The notes below the pieces were generated by a model. It worked only from the letters and a program-made list of their open reading frames with translations, made no database searches and was not told where the DNA came from. DNA of 16,859 nt. It comes from CAZFDE01 sp964517795. Its GTDB lineage: Bacteria; Planctomycetota; Phycisphaerae; Sedimentisphaerales; Anaerobacaceae. The translations under genes and the position numbers were made by a program. Numbering within the stretch: position 1 is the first letter of the stretch; the number at the start of each line of letters is the position of its first letter. Positions 1 to 6,817 of the stretch are shown piece after piece. Where the stretch lies: NCBI GenBank assembly GCA_964517795.1, contig CAZFDE010000058.1, positions 1 through 16,859 of the forward strand. Direction: 5' to 3'.

Positions 1-2
1 TG

Positions 3-68
3 GTTGACTTTAAGGATTATGCAACGATGGCAAACGACTGGCTCGATCCGGAAGTCCTCTGGCCGTAA
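3..68 (+). CDS. C-terminal fragment of a secreted protein with dockerin-like tail (partial)
   Basis: Only the last 21 codons are inside the window, in frame 3, ending at TAA. The tail reads VDFKDYATMANDWL followed by a short DPEVLWP end. Tails of the form V-D/N-x-x-D-[FY]-A-x-[LM]-A-x-x-W-L are common at the C-termini of large extracellular or surface proteins of Phycisphaerae-type planctomycetes, where they resemble half of a type I dockerin repeat. The reading frame stays open to the left edge and stops 56 bases before a strong terminator, which supports it as the true 3' end of a gene. Nothing can be said about the rest of the protein. Its identity as this tail type is by pattern recognition only. 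Confidence 0.55.
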   Translation, partial: VDFKDYATMANDWLDPEVLWP

Positions 69-123
69 ATAGTGTTTTATACACCGTGTCTTGACGTATA
101 AGACATGTGATAAGGCTTTTGAT

Positions 124-155
124 GGGCCTGTACCCAATGGTACAGGCCCTTTTTT
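124..155 (+). terminator. Rho-independent terminator downstream of the left-edge gene
   Basis: A perfect 11-bp stem (GGGCCTGTACC / GGTACAGGCCC) with a CAAT loop is followed by six T residues. The T run lies on the plus-strand side only, so it serves the plus-strand gene ending at 68. A weaker hairpin (TGTCTT at 87-92 with AAGACA at 100-105) precedes it. Confidence 0.93.
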
Positions 156-213
156 CTTGATTAATCCGTTTATGTGAAACCAGAGGATTCTTAAAGATCA
201 ATAACAATTGGTT

Positions 214-966
214 TTATTGACTGACTTTTGAAACGACATCATCGGGGATATCAAAATTCGCATAGACATTCTGGACGTCATCGTGATCTTCGAACGCTTC
301 CATCAGTGAAAGTACTTTCCGTGCGGTTGCTTCGTCATTGACCTCGACGGTATTTTGAGGAACCATCGAAATTTCCGCAACCTGTGTCGGTATCTCATGT
401 TCCTGCAGGGCAATTTTCAGCGATTCATAGGCGGCCGGATCGCAGGTGATCTCATAAAGATCGCCGGTATTCTGCATATCGTCGGCACCGGCACCCAATG
501 CAATTTCCAGGAGCGTTTCTTCTTCGACATCGGATGTCAAGACGGTGATCAGGCCTTTTTTGTCGAACATCCAGTTTACACAACCGCTGGTGCCCATCGA
601 GCCGCCGTGTTTTTCGAATATCCGCTTGACCTCCGGAGCGGTGCGATTGCGGTTGTCGGTGAGGGCCTCGACCATAATGGCGATCCCGCCGCTGCCGTAT
701 CCTTCATAGAGGACTTCTTCAAAATTAGCCGCCCCCAGTTCGCCGGTACCCTTTTTGATGGCCTTTTCGATAGTATCTTTGGGCATATTGGCGGCCTTGG
801 CTTTGTCGATGGCGTATCGAAGGGAAAGGTTCATGGTCGGATCGCCGCCGCCGGTTTTGGCTGCAACCATGATCACACGTGCGATCTTGCTCCATATTTT
901 ACCCCGTTTGGCGTCGTTTGCCGCCTTTTTATGCTTTATCCCGGCCCAATGCGAATGACCTGCCAT
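214..966 (-). CDS. yebC: YebC/PmpR family protein (TACO1-like translation/regulatory factor)
   Basis: This 250-residue protein matches the YebC/PmpR/TACO1 family in length (about 240-250) and along its whole sequence. The N-terminus MAGHSHWAGIKHKKAANDAKRG is the family hallmark. It is followed by the KIWSKIARVI helix, the GGGDP turn, the MPKDTIEKAIKKG segment, YEGYGSGG and the R-N-R-T-A-PEVK motif. YebC proteins were first described as DNA-binding regulators. TACO1 and bacterial YebC have since been linked to translation of difficult proline-containing stretches, so the role may be ribosomal. The start is secure: AAGGAG lies 7 nt upstream of the ATG. The gene is monocistronic here, with its own promoter at 1007-1035 and divergent from the DUF4258 gene. 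No clear terminator was seen on its 3' side. Confidence 0.95.
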   Translation of the reverse strand: MAGHSHWAGIKHKKAANDAKRGKIWSKIARVIMVAAKTGGGDPTMNLSLRYAIDKAKAANMPKDTIEKAIKKGTGELGAANFEEVLYEGYGSGGIAIMVEALTDNRNRTAPEVKRIFEKHGGSMGTSGCVNWMFDKKGLITVLTSDVEEETLLEIALGAGADDMQNTGDLYEITCDPAAYESLKIALQEHEIPTQVAEISMVPQNTVEVNDEATARKVLSLMEAFEDHDDVQNVYANFDIPDDVVSKVSQ

Positions 967-1006
967 AGATCCATCTCCTTGAAAATCATATTATCCTGAA
1001 AGCAGT

Positions 1007-1035
1007 ATTATACAATATTGCCCCAGCGTGGACAA
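1007..1035 (-). promoter_or_regulatory. Sigma-70-type promoter of yebC
   Basis: Read on the minus strand, TTGTCC (1035-1030), a 17-bp spacer and a perfect TATAAT (1012-1007) lie about 40 bp upstream of the yebC start codon. The expected start site is near position 1000, giving a leader of about 35 nt that contains the AAGGAG site. Confidence 0.7.
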
Positions 1036-1088
1036 TCAAATTCATCCCAATGCGTGCAACCCGGAATAACCACGGAGACCTTTTTTAT

Positions 1089-1117
1089 TTGAACAAATAC
1101 CCTGATGGGAGTATGAT
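1089..1117 (+). promoter_or_regulatory. Putative promoter of the DUF4258-DUF2283 pair
   Basis: TTGAAC (1089-1094), a 17-bp spacer and TATGAT (1112-1117) form a good sigma-70 match. The ATG of the first gene is at 1124, only 7 nt past the -10 element, so a start site at normal distance would fall on or next to the start codon. That would make the mRNA leaderless or nearly so. Confidence 0.5.
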
Positions 1118-1123
1118 AGAACT

Positions 1124-1357
1124 ATGAAATATACGCAATATTTTCTTTATACCAGAACTCGGCCGGACCGCTCATGTATCAAAGAAGAATGGATACAAAA
1201 TGCGATCGATAGCGCGACAAGAACAGAAACTCAGAAAGACGGTAGGATTCGAAAATGGATATACATAAAAGAAGTCGACAAGTATTTGCGAGTCATATTG
1301 CTCGGGGATGGGCAAACCGTCCATAACGCTTTTTTTGACCGCGATTTTAAGGAGTAA
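1124..1357 (+). CDS. DUF4258-like small protein (possible toxin of a TA-like pair)
   Basis: A 77-residue basic protein. Its layout fits the DUF4258 family, small RelE/BrnT-like folds: an N-terminal helix with W-I-x-x-A-I, a central R-x-D/E-G-R-I-R-K-W β segment, then Y-L-R-V-I-L-L-D/E-G-x-T-V-H-N-A-F-F-D and a charged end. Genes of this family are often followed by a DUF2283 gene, as here, with only 4 nt between the two. The pair has the size and order of a toxin-antitoxin module, but no toxic activity can be read from sequence. No in-frame alternative start exists between the upstream TGA (1103) and ATG 1124. The only SD-like string, GGGAG at 1107-1111, is 12 nt away, which is long. The family call is by eye and moderately sure. 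Confidence 0.65.
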   Translation: MKYTQYFLYTRTRPDRSCIKEEWIQNAIDSATRTETQKDGRIRKWIYIKEVDKYLRVILLGDGQTVHNAFFDRDFKE

Positions 1358-1361
1358 TCCT

Positions 1362-1562
1362 ATGAAAATAAAATATTTTACAGATACCGATACCGCCTTA
1401 GTGGAATTTTCAGGCCTTCCGGTCGCACAGACCAAGGAGATCAACGAAAATATTTACGTTGATCTGGATCCGGACGGCAACCTCGTTAATATGACCATAG
1501 AGCACGCCAGCCAACAGGCCAATATCGCCGAAGTCGCTTACCAGCAGATTAAAAGTGCTTAA
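1362..1562 (+). CDS. DUF2283 family small protein (possible antitoxin partner)
   Basis: A 66-residue protein beginning MKIKYFTDTDTALVEFSG, with the DUF2283 pattern: M-K-I-x-Y-x-x-D-x-D-x-A, a β segment, K-E-I-N-E-N-I-Y-V-D-L-D-x-D-G-N-L-V-x-M-x-I-E-H-A-S, then a short helix. A longer reading from 1308 is possible, but ATG 1362 is chosen because AAGGAG (1349-1354, inside the end of the upstream gene) sits 7 nt before it and because family members begin this way. The SD lying within the preceding gene implies translational coupling. DUF2283 proteins are frequently encoded next to DUF4258 genes and are suspected antitoxins; that role is inference here. Confidence 0.8.
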   Translation: MKIKYFTDTDTALVEFSGLPVAQTKEINENIYVDLDPDGNLVNMTIEHASQQANIAEVAYQQIKSA

Positions 1563-1589
1563 CACCAAATTTGCATGGTGGTTGTTGAC

Positions 1590-1618
1590 TTGACTTCACA
1601 GCATAAAGCATTTATAAT
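1590..1618 (+). promoter_or_regulatory. Promoter of the thiC riboswitch transcript
   Basis: TTGACT (1590-1595), a 17-bp spacer and a perfect TATAAT (1613-1618). The predicted start site near 1625 falls just upstream of riboswitch stem P1 (1630). Confidence 0.8.
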
Positions 1619-1629
1619 ACCAATCGTAG

Positions 1630-1719
1630 CACTAGGGGTGGCCTTTTTTGGTCTGAGAAAACACCCTTTGAACCTGATCAGGACGGTGGCTTCGGCCGCG
1701 AGGCCTGCGTAGGAAAGTG
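1630..1719 (+). ncRNA. TPP (THI-box) riboswitch aptamer
   Basis: All core THI-box elements are present in order. P1 is CACT (1630-1633) with AGTG (1716-1719). P2 is GGGTG (1636-1640) with CACCC (1662-1666). The thiamin-pyrimidine sensor CTGAGA is at 1653-1658 and the AACCTGATC segment at 1671-1679. GCGTAGG is at 1707-1713, with P4 formed by CCT (1673-1675) and AGG (1711-1713). P5 is CAGG (1679-1682) with CCTG (1704-1707). P3 is very short (GCC, six T, GGT), and the P5 loop carries an extra TTCG-capped hairpin at 1686-1699. It senses thiamine pyrophosphate and reduces thiC expression when the cofactor is abundant. Confidence 0.95.
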
Positions 1720-1744
1720 AAATGGAAATCAGAAAAATTTGATG

Positions 1745-1782
1745 AAAATCGCTTTCATGCAGGGCGATTTTTTTGCTTTTTT
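1745..1782 (+). terminator. Riboswitch expression-platform terminator before thiC
   Basis: AAAATCGC (1745-1752) pairs with GCGATTTT (1764-1771) around an 11-nt loop, followed by T-rich sequence ending in six T (1777-1782). It lies between the aptamer and the thiC SD (GGAG, 1786-1789), so the switch most likely acts by transcription termination. The competing antiterminator was not worked out. Confidence 0.8.
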
Positions 1783-1796
1783 AAAGGAGCTTAGAC

Positions 1797-3107
1797 ATGG
1801 CAACGCAACTTGAATCCGCTCGTGAAGGGATTATCACCGAGCAAATGCGATCGGTCGCCGAGACCGAACAAATCGATCCGCAGCAACTGATGGATGAGGT
1901 CGCGGCCGGGCGCGTCGTGATCCCGGCTAATACGCACCACGCTCAAGCCAACCTTAAGCCGGTTGGTATCGGACGGATACTGACGACCAAAGTCAACGCC
2001 AATATCGGTACCAGCAGTATCTCCAGCTCGATCGAATACGAACTGGAGAAACTCGCCGCTGCACTGGAGGTTGGCGCCGATGTGATTATGGACCTGAGCA
2101 CCGGCGAGAATCTTGATCATACGCGTGAGGTCTTACTGGAAAACTGCCCGGTGCCGTTCGGGACGGTGCCGATCTATCAGGTCATCGAAGGCCGCACCGT
2201 TGAGGATATCGATCATGGGACCATTTTGAAAGTCATCGAAAAACAGGCCCGCCAAGGCGTTGATTTCTTTACCATTCATGCGGGACTCTTGAAAGAACAT
2301 CTGCCGCTGGTCAAAGATCGCGTCGGCGGGATCGTCAGCCGCGGCGGTGCCCTGATCGCAAAGTGGATGATCCATTACAATCGCCAGAATCCCTTGTATG
2401 AAATGTTCGACGAGCTGTGTGACGTGATGAGGCAGTACGATGTATGTTTTTCTTTGGGTGACGGCCTGCGCCCCGGCGCGATCGCCGACGCCACCGATAA
2501 GGCCCAGATCGCCGAACTGGAGGTCCTTGGCGAACTGACGCAACGGGCTCAGGAAAAAGGCTGCCAGGTTATGGTCGAAGGCCCCGGCCATGTCCCGTTC
2601 GATCAGATCCAGTATAACATGGAAATCCAGCAAAAAATTTGTAACGGCGCGCCTTTCTATGTCCTTGGGCCGATCGTGACAGACCTGGCCCCCGGATATG
2701 ACCATATCACCAGTGCGATCGGCGGGACGGCGGCAGCCTATTACGGCGCATCGTTCTTATGCTATGTTACCCCGCGCGAGCACCTGGGGTTGCCGGATGC
2801 CAATGATGTGCGTCAGGGCGTTGTGGCCTCGAAGATCGCCGCCCATGCGGCTGACATCGCCCGCGGGCTGAAAAACGCCGCTCAGCCTGACAAGCGACTG
2901 AGTCTGGCCCGGGCAAATCTTGACTGGAAAACGCATATCCACGAATCGCTCGATCCCAAAACAGCTCAGCAGATGCACGAAGAATCCTGTAAAAATATGA
3001 AACCCGAGGAGATCCGCGAAGGCGATTACTGCTCGATGTGCGGGCGAAACTGGTGCAGTATTCGGATCAATCGCGAAGTGCGCCGGCAGATCGCGTCGAA
3101 AAGTTAA
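1797..3107 (+). CDS. thiC: Phosphomethylpyrimidine synthase ThiC
   Basis: ThiC is a radical-SAM enzyme that rearranges 5-aminoimidazole ribotide into HMP-phosphate, the pyrimidine half of thiamine, in the cytoplasm. At 436 residues it is the short form lacking the extra N-terminal region of the roughly 630-residue E. coli type. Visible motifs are V-N-A-N-I-G-T-S (67-74), MDLSTGEN (98-105), CPVPFGTVPIYQ (117-128), EGPGHVPFDQI (261-271) and the C-terminal cluster motif C-S-M-C-G-R-N-W-C (C412, C415, C420), the CX2CX4C of ThiC that binds the 4Fe-4S cluster. The start is ATG 1797 with AAAGGAG 7 nt upstream. The TPP riboswitch upstream confirms its place in thiamine synthesis. Its stop codon is 4 nt from the stop of the convergent lptG. 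Confidence 0.98.
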   Translation: MATQLESAREGIITEQMRSVAETEQIDPQQLMDEVAAGRVVIPANTHHAQANLKPVGIGRILTTKVNANIGTSSISSSIEYELEKLAAALEVGADVIMDLSTGENLDHTREVLLENCPVPFGTVPIYQVIEGRTVEDIDHGTILKVIEKQARQGVDFFTIHAGLLKEHLPLVKDRVGGIVSRGGALIAKWMIHYNRQNPLYEMFDELCDVMRQYDVCFSLGDGLRPGAIADATDKAQIAELEVLGELTQRAQEKGCQVMVEGPGHVPFDQIQYNMEIQQKICNGAPFYVLGPIVTDLAPGYDHITSAIGGTAAAYYGASFLCYVTPREHLGLPDANDVRQGVVASKIAAHAADIARGLKNAAQPDKRLSLARANLDWKTHIHESLDPKTAQQMHEESCKNMKPEEIREGDYCSMCGRNWCSIRINREVRRQIASKS

Positions 3108-3111
3108 TTTC

Positions 3112-4209
3112 TCAGGTTTTCATCGAATCCAATTGGATAAATGCAATCGGGCCAAAGATAAAGATCGGCAGCCACGCCCATAATTCCGGAATGACCCGTT
3201 CGAAAACCACTTCGGTCGCGACCATTTTACAGACGAACGTCGTGAGAAAACACGCCAGCGTCAGTGCAAAGCTGATCGCAACGGCATTTTTCATTTCTTT
3301 GGGATTGCGGCAGACCAGGACCGGCAGTGCGATCATGAGCATCACCAGATTGATCAACGGATCCGTGATTCGAAAATGCTTCTGGCTGTAAAGCTGGGCG
3401 ACATCCTTGATCTTGGAACGCTGCCGGGCGAGCTGGGCCAATTGATAGGAGCTGAGCAGGGTCTTATTTTTCGCCTTGGACCGAACCGGGATATCTTTGG
3501 CCGACAGATCGCTTGGATAATAGGCCTGTTCCTGCGGGCCGTGGTGCGCATCTTTTTCAAACAGGTACCCATTAACCAGATCCCAGCGGCCGGCCTGCGG
3601 GTTATAGATCGCCTTATCGGCTGTAATATGACCGGTGACCTCCCATATCCCTGGCATGTCGGTTGGTTTACGCAGCATGATCGTAGGGGTATGTAATGTC
3701 GATGTTTTGACATCGAATCTCTGCGAGCAGATCAAGGATCCGGCCGCATCGCTAATGAACCAGACATCATAGCTTTCCTCGCCGGGCAAGGCGTCATGGC
3801 TGCGCACGAGGCGGTCACTGAGCGGCGGGATCACAAATTCCTGGTCCACGATCAGCAGTCCCGTGAAGACGATCGAGAGGATCAGCACCGGCAAAATGAC
3901 CCGCTTGAGACTGACGCCGGAGGCCATGATCGCGATCAATTCGCCGTTTCTCACCATCTTGCCGAAGGAAAAGGCGGCCGCCACCACCGTGATCATCCCC
4001 GCAAAATCGCGAAAGTAAAGCGTGCTGTTGAGCAGATAAAACGTGGCGATATTTTGAATAACCCCGAAGGTGCCGACGTCGGTGTGTTCTGTGAATTCGT
4101 CAAGATTGACAAACAGATCAATCATCATGCGCAGCCCAATAAAGACCGCAAAGGCGATTGCATAGCCCGTTAGGTAATTGCGCGCGACATATCGATCCAG
4201 AATTTTCAC
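3112..4209 (-). CDS. lptG: LptG-like permease of the LPS export ABC transporter (YjgP/YjgQ family)
   Basis: A 365-residue inner-membrane protein with the LptF/LptG plan. TM1 is near 13-33, TM2 near 55-84, a coupling helix V-R-N-G-E-L-I-A-I-M-A-S-G-V-S (86-100) would contact the LptB ATPase, and TM3 is near 103-122. A periplasmic β-rich domain follows, then three TM segments in the last 85 or so residues. With LptF and LptB it extracts lipopolysaccharide from the inner membrane and pushes it onto the Lpt bridge. The N-terminus KILDRYVARNYL is typical of the family. The start is GTG at 4209, 6 nt after the stop of the upstream lptF, with only a weak GAGG site 12 nt away, so translation is probably coupled. 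LptG rather than LptF is assigned from gene order and standard size. Confidence 0.85.
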   Translation of the reverse strand: MKILDRYVARNYLTGYAIAFAVFIGLRMMIDLFVNLDEFTEHTDVGTFGVIQNIATFYLLNSTLYFRDFAGMITVVAAAFSFGKMVRNGELIAIMASGVSLKRVILPVLILSIVFTGLLIVDQEFVIPPLSDRLVRSHDALPGEESYDVWFISDAAGSLICSQRFDVKTSTLHTPTIMLRKPTDMPGIWEVTGHITADKAIYNPQAGRWDLVNGYLFEKDAHHGPQEQAYYPSDLSAKDIPVRSKAKNKTLLSSYQLAQLARQRSKIKDVAQLYSQKHFRITDPLINLVMLMIALPVLVCRNPKEMKNAVAISFALTLACFLTTFVCKMVATEVVFERVIPELWAWLPIFIFGPIAFIQLDSMKT

Positions 4210-4215
4210 GGTATA

Positions 4216-5820
4216 TCAGGTCCTCGCCAGTTTTCGATACAAATAAATCGTTAAACAGATCATGAATCCCAGTCCGCCCCACATGATAAACACACCGGAG
4301 ACCGCCTGAGAGCCCATGTTTTTGATAATATTGCGGCCGGTCATCATCGCGACAATCAGGATCGCGGCCGGGATCGTCGCCGCCCCGAACGCCGTCAGCA
4401 AATGTCCGCCTCGCATGATAATCCCCAAGGCAATGCCGATCAGGATCATCAACACACAGCCAATCCCAAAGACCAGCCGACTGTTGAGTTCGGCCTGGAT
4501 TTCGGCAAGTGTTTTCTGCATTTTGGTGAACAGTTGGCTTTGCAATCCCGCTAATGTTTCACTGGGTCCGTTCGTTAATAATCCTGCGGTATAGGCCGGG
4601 CTGACGACCTGCAGCAGATCATCCGTTTGGATCGATGATGTGACAGCCTGAGGGACCACCAGCCCGCGAACCATCGCACGGCGACTGAGGCCCTGCGAAC
4701 CGTCGGGTTTTTCCCATCGGGCAGCTTGAAGTTCCATTCGAATGATCGGGGCCAGCTCATCGCCTTCGAAATTCAGATACGCCTTGTTCGTCCGCATCTG
4801 TCGGACGATCTTTTTGGTGGCCGCATCAATCTCCACCGCCAGGACATCACCGCTTAAGAGGATTCGGTCCGAACGGTCAAGCTCAATTTGAGTTGCACGG
4901 AACTCAACGATCTTTCGGCCGCTGTGCATTCGATAAAAGCCCGCCGGATTTGCGCGCAGGGTTTCGAAAATATCCTGTTGCAGTAATTCACCCAGCAGTC
5001 GCTGATACGCCTGACGTGCGAGCCGGGCGATGGGCGCGAACTGGATCAGATCGCGGCGGATTTGCTTCATTTCGTTGATGGTTTTGAATTTGATATCGTC
5101 GCCCAGCAGGGAGCCGAATTCAGTCGTGGCGGGAAATAAACCCACTGAGTAAAACGCGTCGCCTTGCATCGACATCAGTGAAGTGTCGTAGGCGGTAATC
5201 TTCACCTCGTTGAACCGGTCGTGCGGACTGAATTGGATATTGGCTTTTTGGGAGTTGATAATTTTTTGTATTCGGGCGTCCTTGACCTGAACCAGAACAA
5301 CCCCGGCCAGCAGATTTTTTTCGGGATCGGCATAGTCGGCATAAATGCGATATTCCTTTTTCGGCGGCAGTTCGTAAAAGCCGCGGCGGGCAATATTACG
5401 AAACAATATCTGCCGCGCATCGTTTTTGAAAGATTTTTGGGCCTGCATCACAAACTGCGGCATCACATAAAAACTCAGCAGCAGATTGGCGATCGCGACG
5501 ATCACCGCCAGAACCAGCCCCGGATAGATCATCGTCAACATACTGATCCCGCCGGCCCGGCAGGCGTCGAGTTCATTGTCACTGGCAAAACGCCCATAGA
5601 CCAAAGCCGTAGCAAACAGCGCCGCCATCGGCAGCACAAAGGTCAGGGTAATCGGCAGAAAATACCCCATCAGATGCAGCACCTGTTTGGGGCCGACGCC
5701 GTATTCCTGGACCGGCTGAATGATGCTGCCCAGACTCATGATGACCGTCAGTGCAACGGCCGCCAACAGAAATACACGCAGTATTTCGCGAAATATATAT
5801 CGGTGCAGTGTAAAAACCAT
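4216..5820 (-). CDS. lptF: LptF-like permease with enlarged periplasmic region
   Basis: A 534-residue LptF/LptG-family permease, about 170 residues longer than E. coli LptF (366). TM1 is near 14-35 and TM2 near 47-75. The coupling helix A-S-D-N-E-L-D-A-C-R-A-G-G-I-S (79-93) is followed by TM3 near 97-119. TM4 to TM6 are near 449-468, 476-495 and 506-528. Between TM3 and TM4 lie about 330 periplasmic residues instead of roughly 150. Two segments there look alike (157-214 and 305-368), followed by a helical stretch at 425-448. It is the first gene of a two-gene unit with lptG and would form the permease that loads LPS onto the trans-envelope bridge. No clear SD precedes ATG 5820, but the N-terminus (HRYIFREIL) is family-like. 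Confidence 0.88.
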   Translation of the reverse strand: MVFTLHRYIFREILRVFLLAAVALTVIMSLGSIIQPVQEYGVGPKQVLHLMGYFLPITLTFVLPMAALFATALVYGRFASDNELDACRAGGISMLTMIYPGLVLAVIVAIANLLLSFYVMPQFVMQAQKSFKNDARQILFRNIARRGFYELPPKKEYRIYADYADPEKNLLAGVVLVQVKDARIQKIINSQKANIQFSPHDRFNEVKITAYDTSLMSMQGDAFYSVGLFPATTEFGSLLGDDIKFKTINEMKQIRRDLIQFAPIARLARQAYQRLLGELLQQDIFETLRANPAGFYRMHSGRKIVEFRATQIELDRSDRILLSGDVLAVEIDAATKKIVRQMRTNKAYLNFEGDELAPIIRMELQAARWEKPDGSQGLSRRAMVRGLVVPQAVTSSIQTDDLLQVVSPAYTAGLLTNGPSETLAGLQSQLFTKMQKTLAEIQAELNSRLVFGIGCVLMILIGIALGIIMRGGHLLTAFGAATIPAAILIVAMMTGRNIIKNMGSQAVSGVFIMWGGLGFMICLTIYLYRKLART

Positions 5821-5861
5821 CCGGGTTATCTACGCCTTTATCGTTATTTAATGACGGCCCT

Positions 5862-5889
5862 ATCGTATGACATGCGCGTTATATTTCAA
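5862..5889 (-). promoter_or_regulatory. Possible promoter of lptF-lptG
   Basis: In the 110-bp gap after hisG, the minus strand carries TTGAAA (5889-5884), a 16-bp spacer and TACGAT (5867-5862), about 40 bp upstream of the lptF ATG. No terminator follows hisG, so read-through from the nusA operon is also possible. Confidence 0.4.
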
Positions 5890-5930
5890 TATAATTTTCG
5901 CCGGTAAACGCCGAATCCGGATACACCACG

Positions 5931-6806
5931 CTAATGGATGACCTTATTCAGCGGATAGGTAATAATCCCCGATGCCCCGGCACGTTTGAGCGCCGGCACC
6001 AGCGACCGCTCGATCTTCTCGTCGATGATCACTTCAATCGCGGCAAATTGATCGTCAGCCAGTGACGAGATGGTCGGGCTTTTTTCCGCCGGCAGCAGAT
6101 CCAGCACAGCCTGCAGATTGTCCTTGGAAACATTGAGTTTCAGCCCGACTTTGTCCCGGGCTTCAATGGCCGCCTGCAGCAGGATCATGATATTTTCGAT
6201 CGTTTCTTTTTTGGATGCATCCTGCCACGATTGTTTGTTGGCGATAAACCGCGTGGTGGACGTTACCAGTGTATCGACGATCCGCAGGTTATTGGCTCGC
6301 AGCGACGAACCGGTCTCGGTCAGTTCGACGATCCCATCAACCAGTCGTGCCTTGACTTCGGTTGCGCCCCAACTGAATTCCACTTTTACATTGACGTTGT
6401 GTTCCTGGAAATACCTTTCGGTAACCGCGACCAACTCGGTTGCAATAATGCCGCCGTCCAGGTCTTTGGGTTTGTGTACCTTTGATTCATTCGGCACGGC
6501 CAGTACCCAGCGGGCGGGATTGCGGGTTGCTTTACTGTATGGCAGTTCGCAGACTTCAACCACATCCGAAGCGTTTTCCAAAATCCAGTCGTACCCGGTG
6601 ATACCGGCATCCAGCACGCCATCCTCGACGTAACGGCTCATTTCCTGCGCTCGAAGTGAAACCAGTTCGATGCCGTCATCGTCGATGCGCGGGGTATAAC
6701 TGCGTTCGGACTGAATAATTCGAAAACCCGCTTTTTCGAAAAGCGCGACGGTTGCTTTTTGAAGACTGCCTGCCGGAATACCGAGTTTCAATATATTCGA
6801 TTTCAT
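5931..6806 (-). CDS. hisG: ATP phosphoribosyltransferase, long (HisG-L) form
   Basis: HisG joins ATP and PRPP in the first, committed step of histidine synthesis in the cytoplasm. The 291-residue length and the C-terminal regulatory ACT-like domain (about the last 75 residues, with P-T-I-S-S-L-A and A-G-A-S-G-I-I-T-Y-P-L) mark the long, self-sufficient form inhibited by histidine, which needs no HisZ. The catalytic part shows K-L-G-I-P-A-G-S-L-Q, D-G-V-L-D-A-G-I-T-G, and the PRPP-binding stretch D-G-I-V-E-L-T-E-T-G-S-S-L. The ATG at 6806 is preferred because AAAGAG lies 7 nt before it; an ATG two codons upstream (6812) has almost no spacing. It is the last gene of the nusA run, 11 nt after the preceding gene, away from any other his gene in the window. 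Confidence 0.95.
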   Translation of the reverse strand: MKSNILKLGIPAGSLQKATVALFEKAGFRIIQSERSYTPRIDDDGIELVSLRAQEMSRYVEDGVLDAGITGYDWILENASDVVEVCELPYSKATRNPARWVLAVPNESKVHKPKDLDGGIIATELVAVTERYFQEHNVNVKVEFSWGATEVKARLVDGIVELTETGSSLRANNLRIVDTLVTSTTRFIANKQSWQDASKKETIENIMILLQAAIEARDKVGLKLNVSKDNLQAVLDLLPAEKSPTISSLADDQFAAIEVIIDEKIERSLVPALKRAGASGIITYPLNKVIH

Positions 6807-6817
6807 CTGCATACTCT

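Noticed and set aside
355..999. Plus-strand ORF of 214 codons opposite yebC
   Set aside because: It is antisense to a full-length, motif-confirmed YebC and has no recognisable domain.
1563..1580. CACCA/TGGTG hairpin after the DUF2283 gene as a terminator
   Set aside because: The stem is only 5 bp and no T run follows it.
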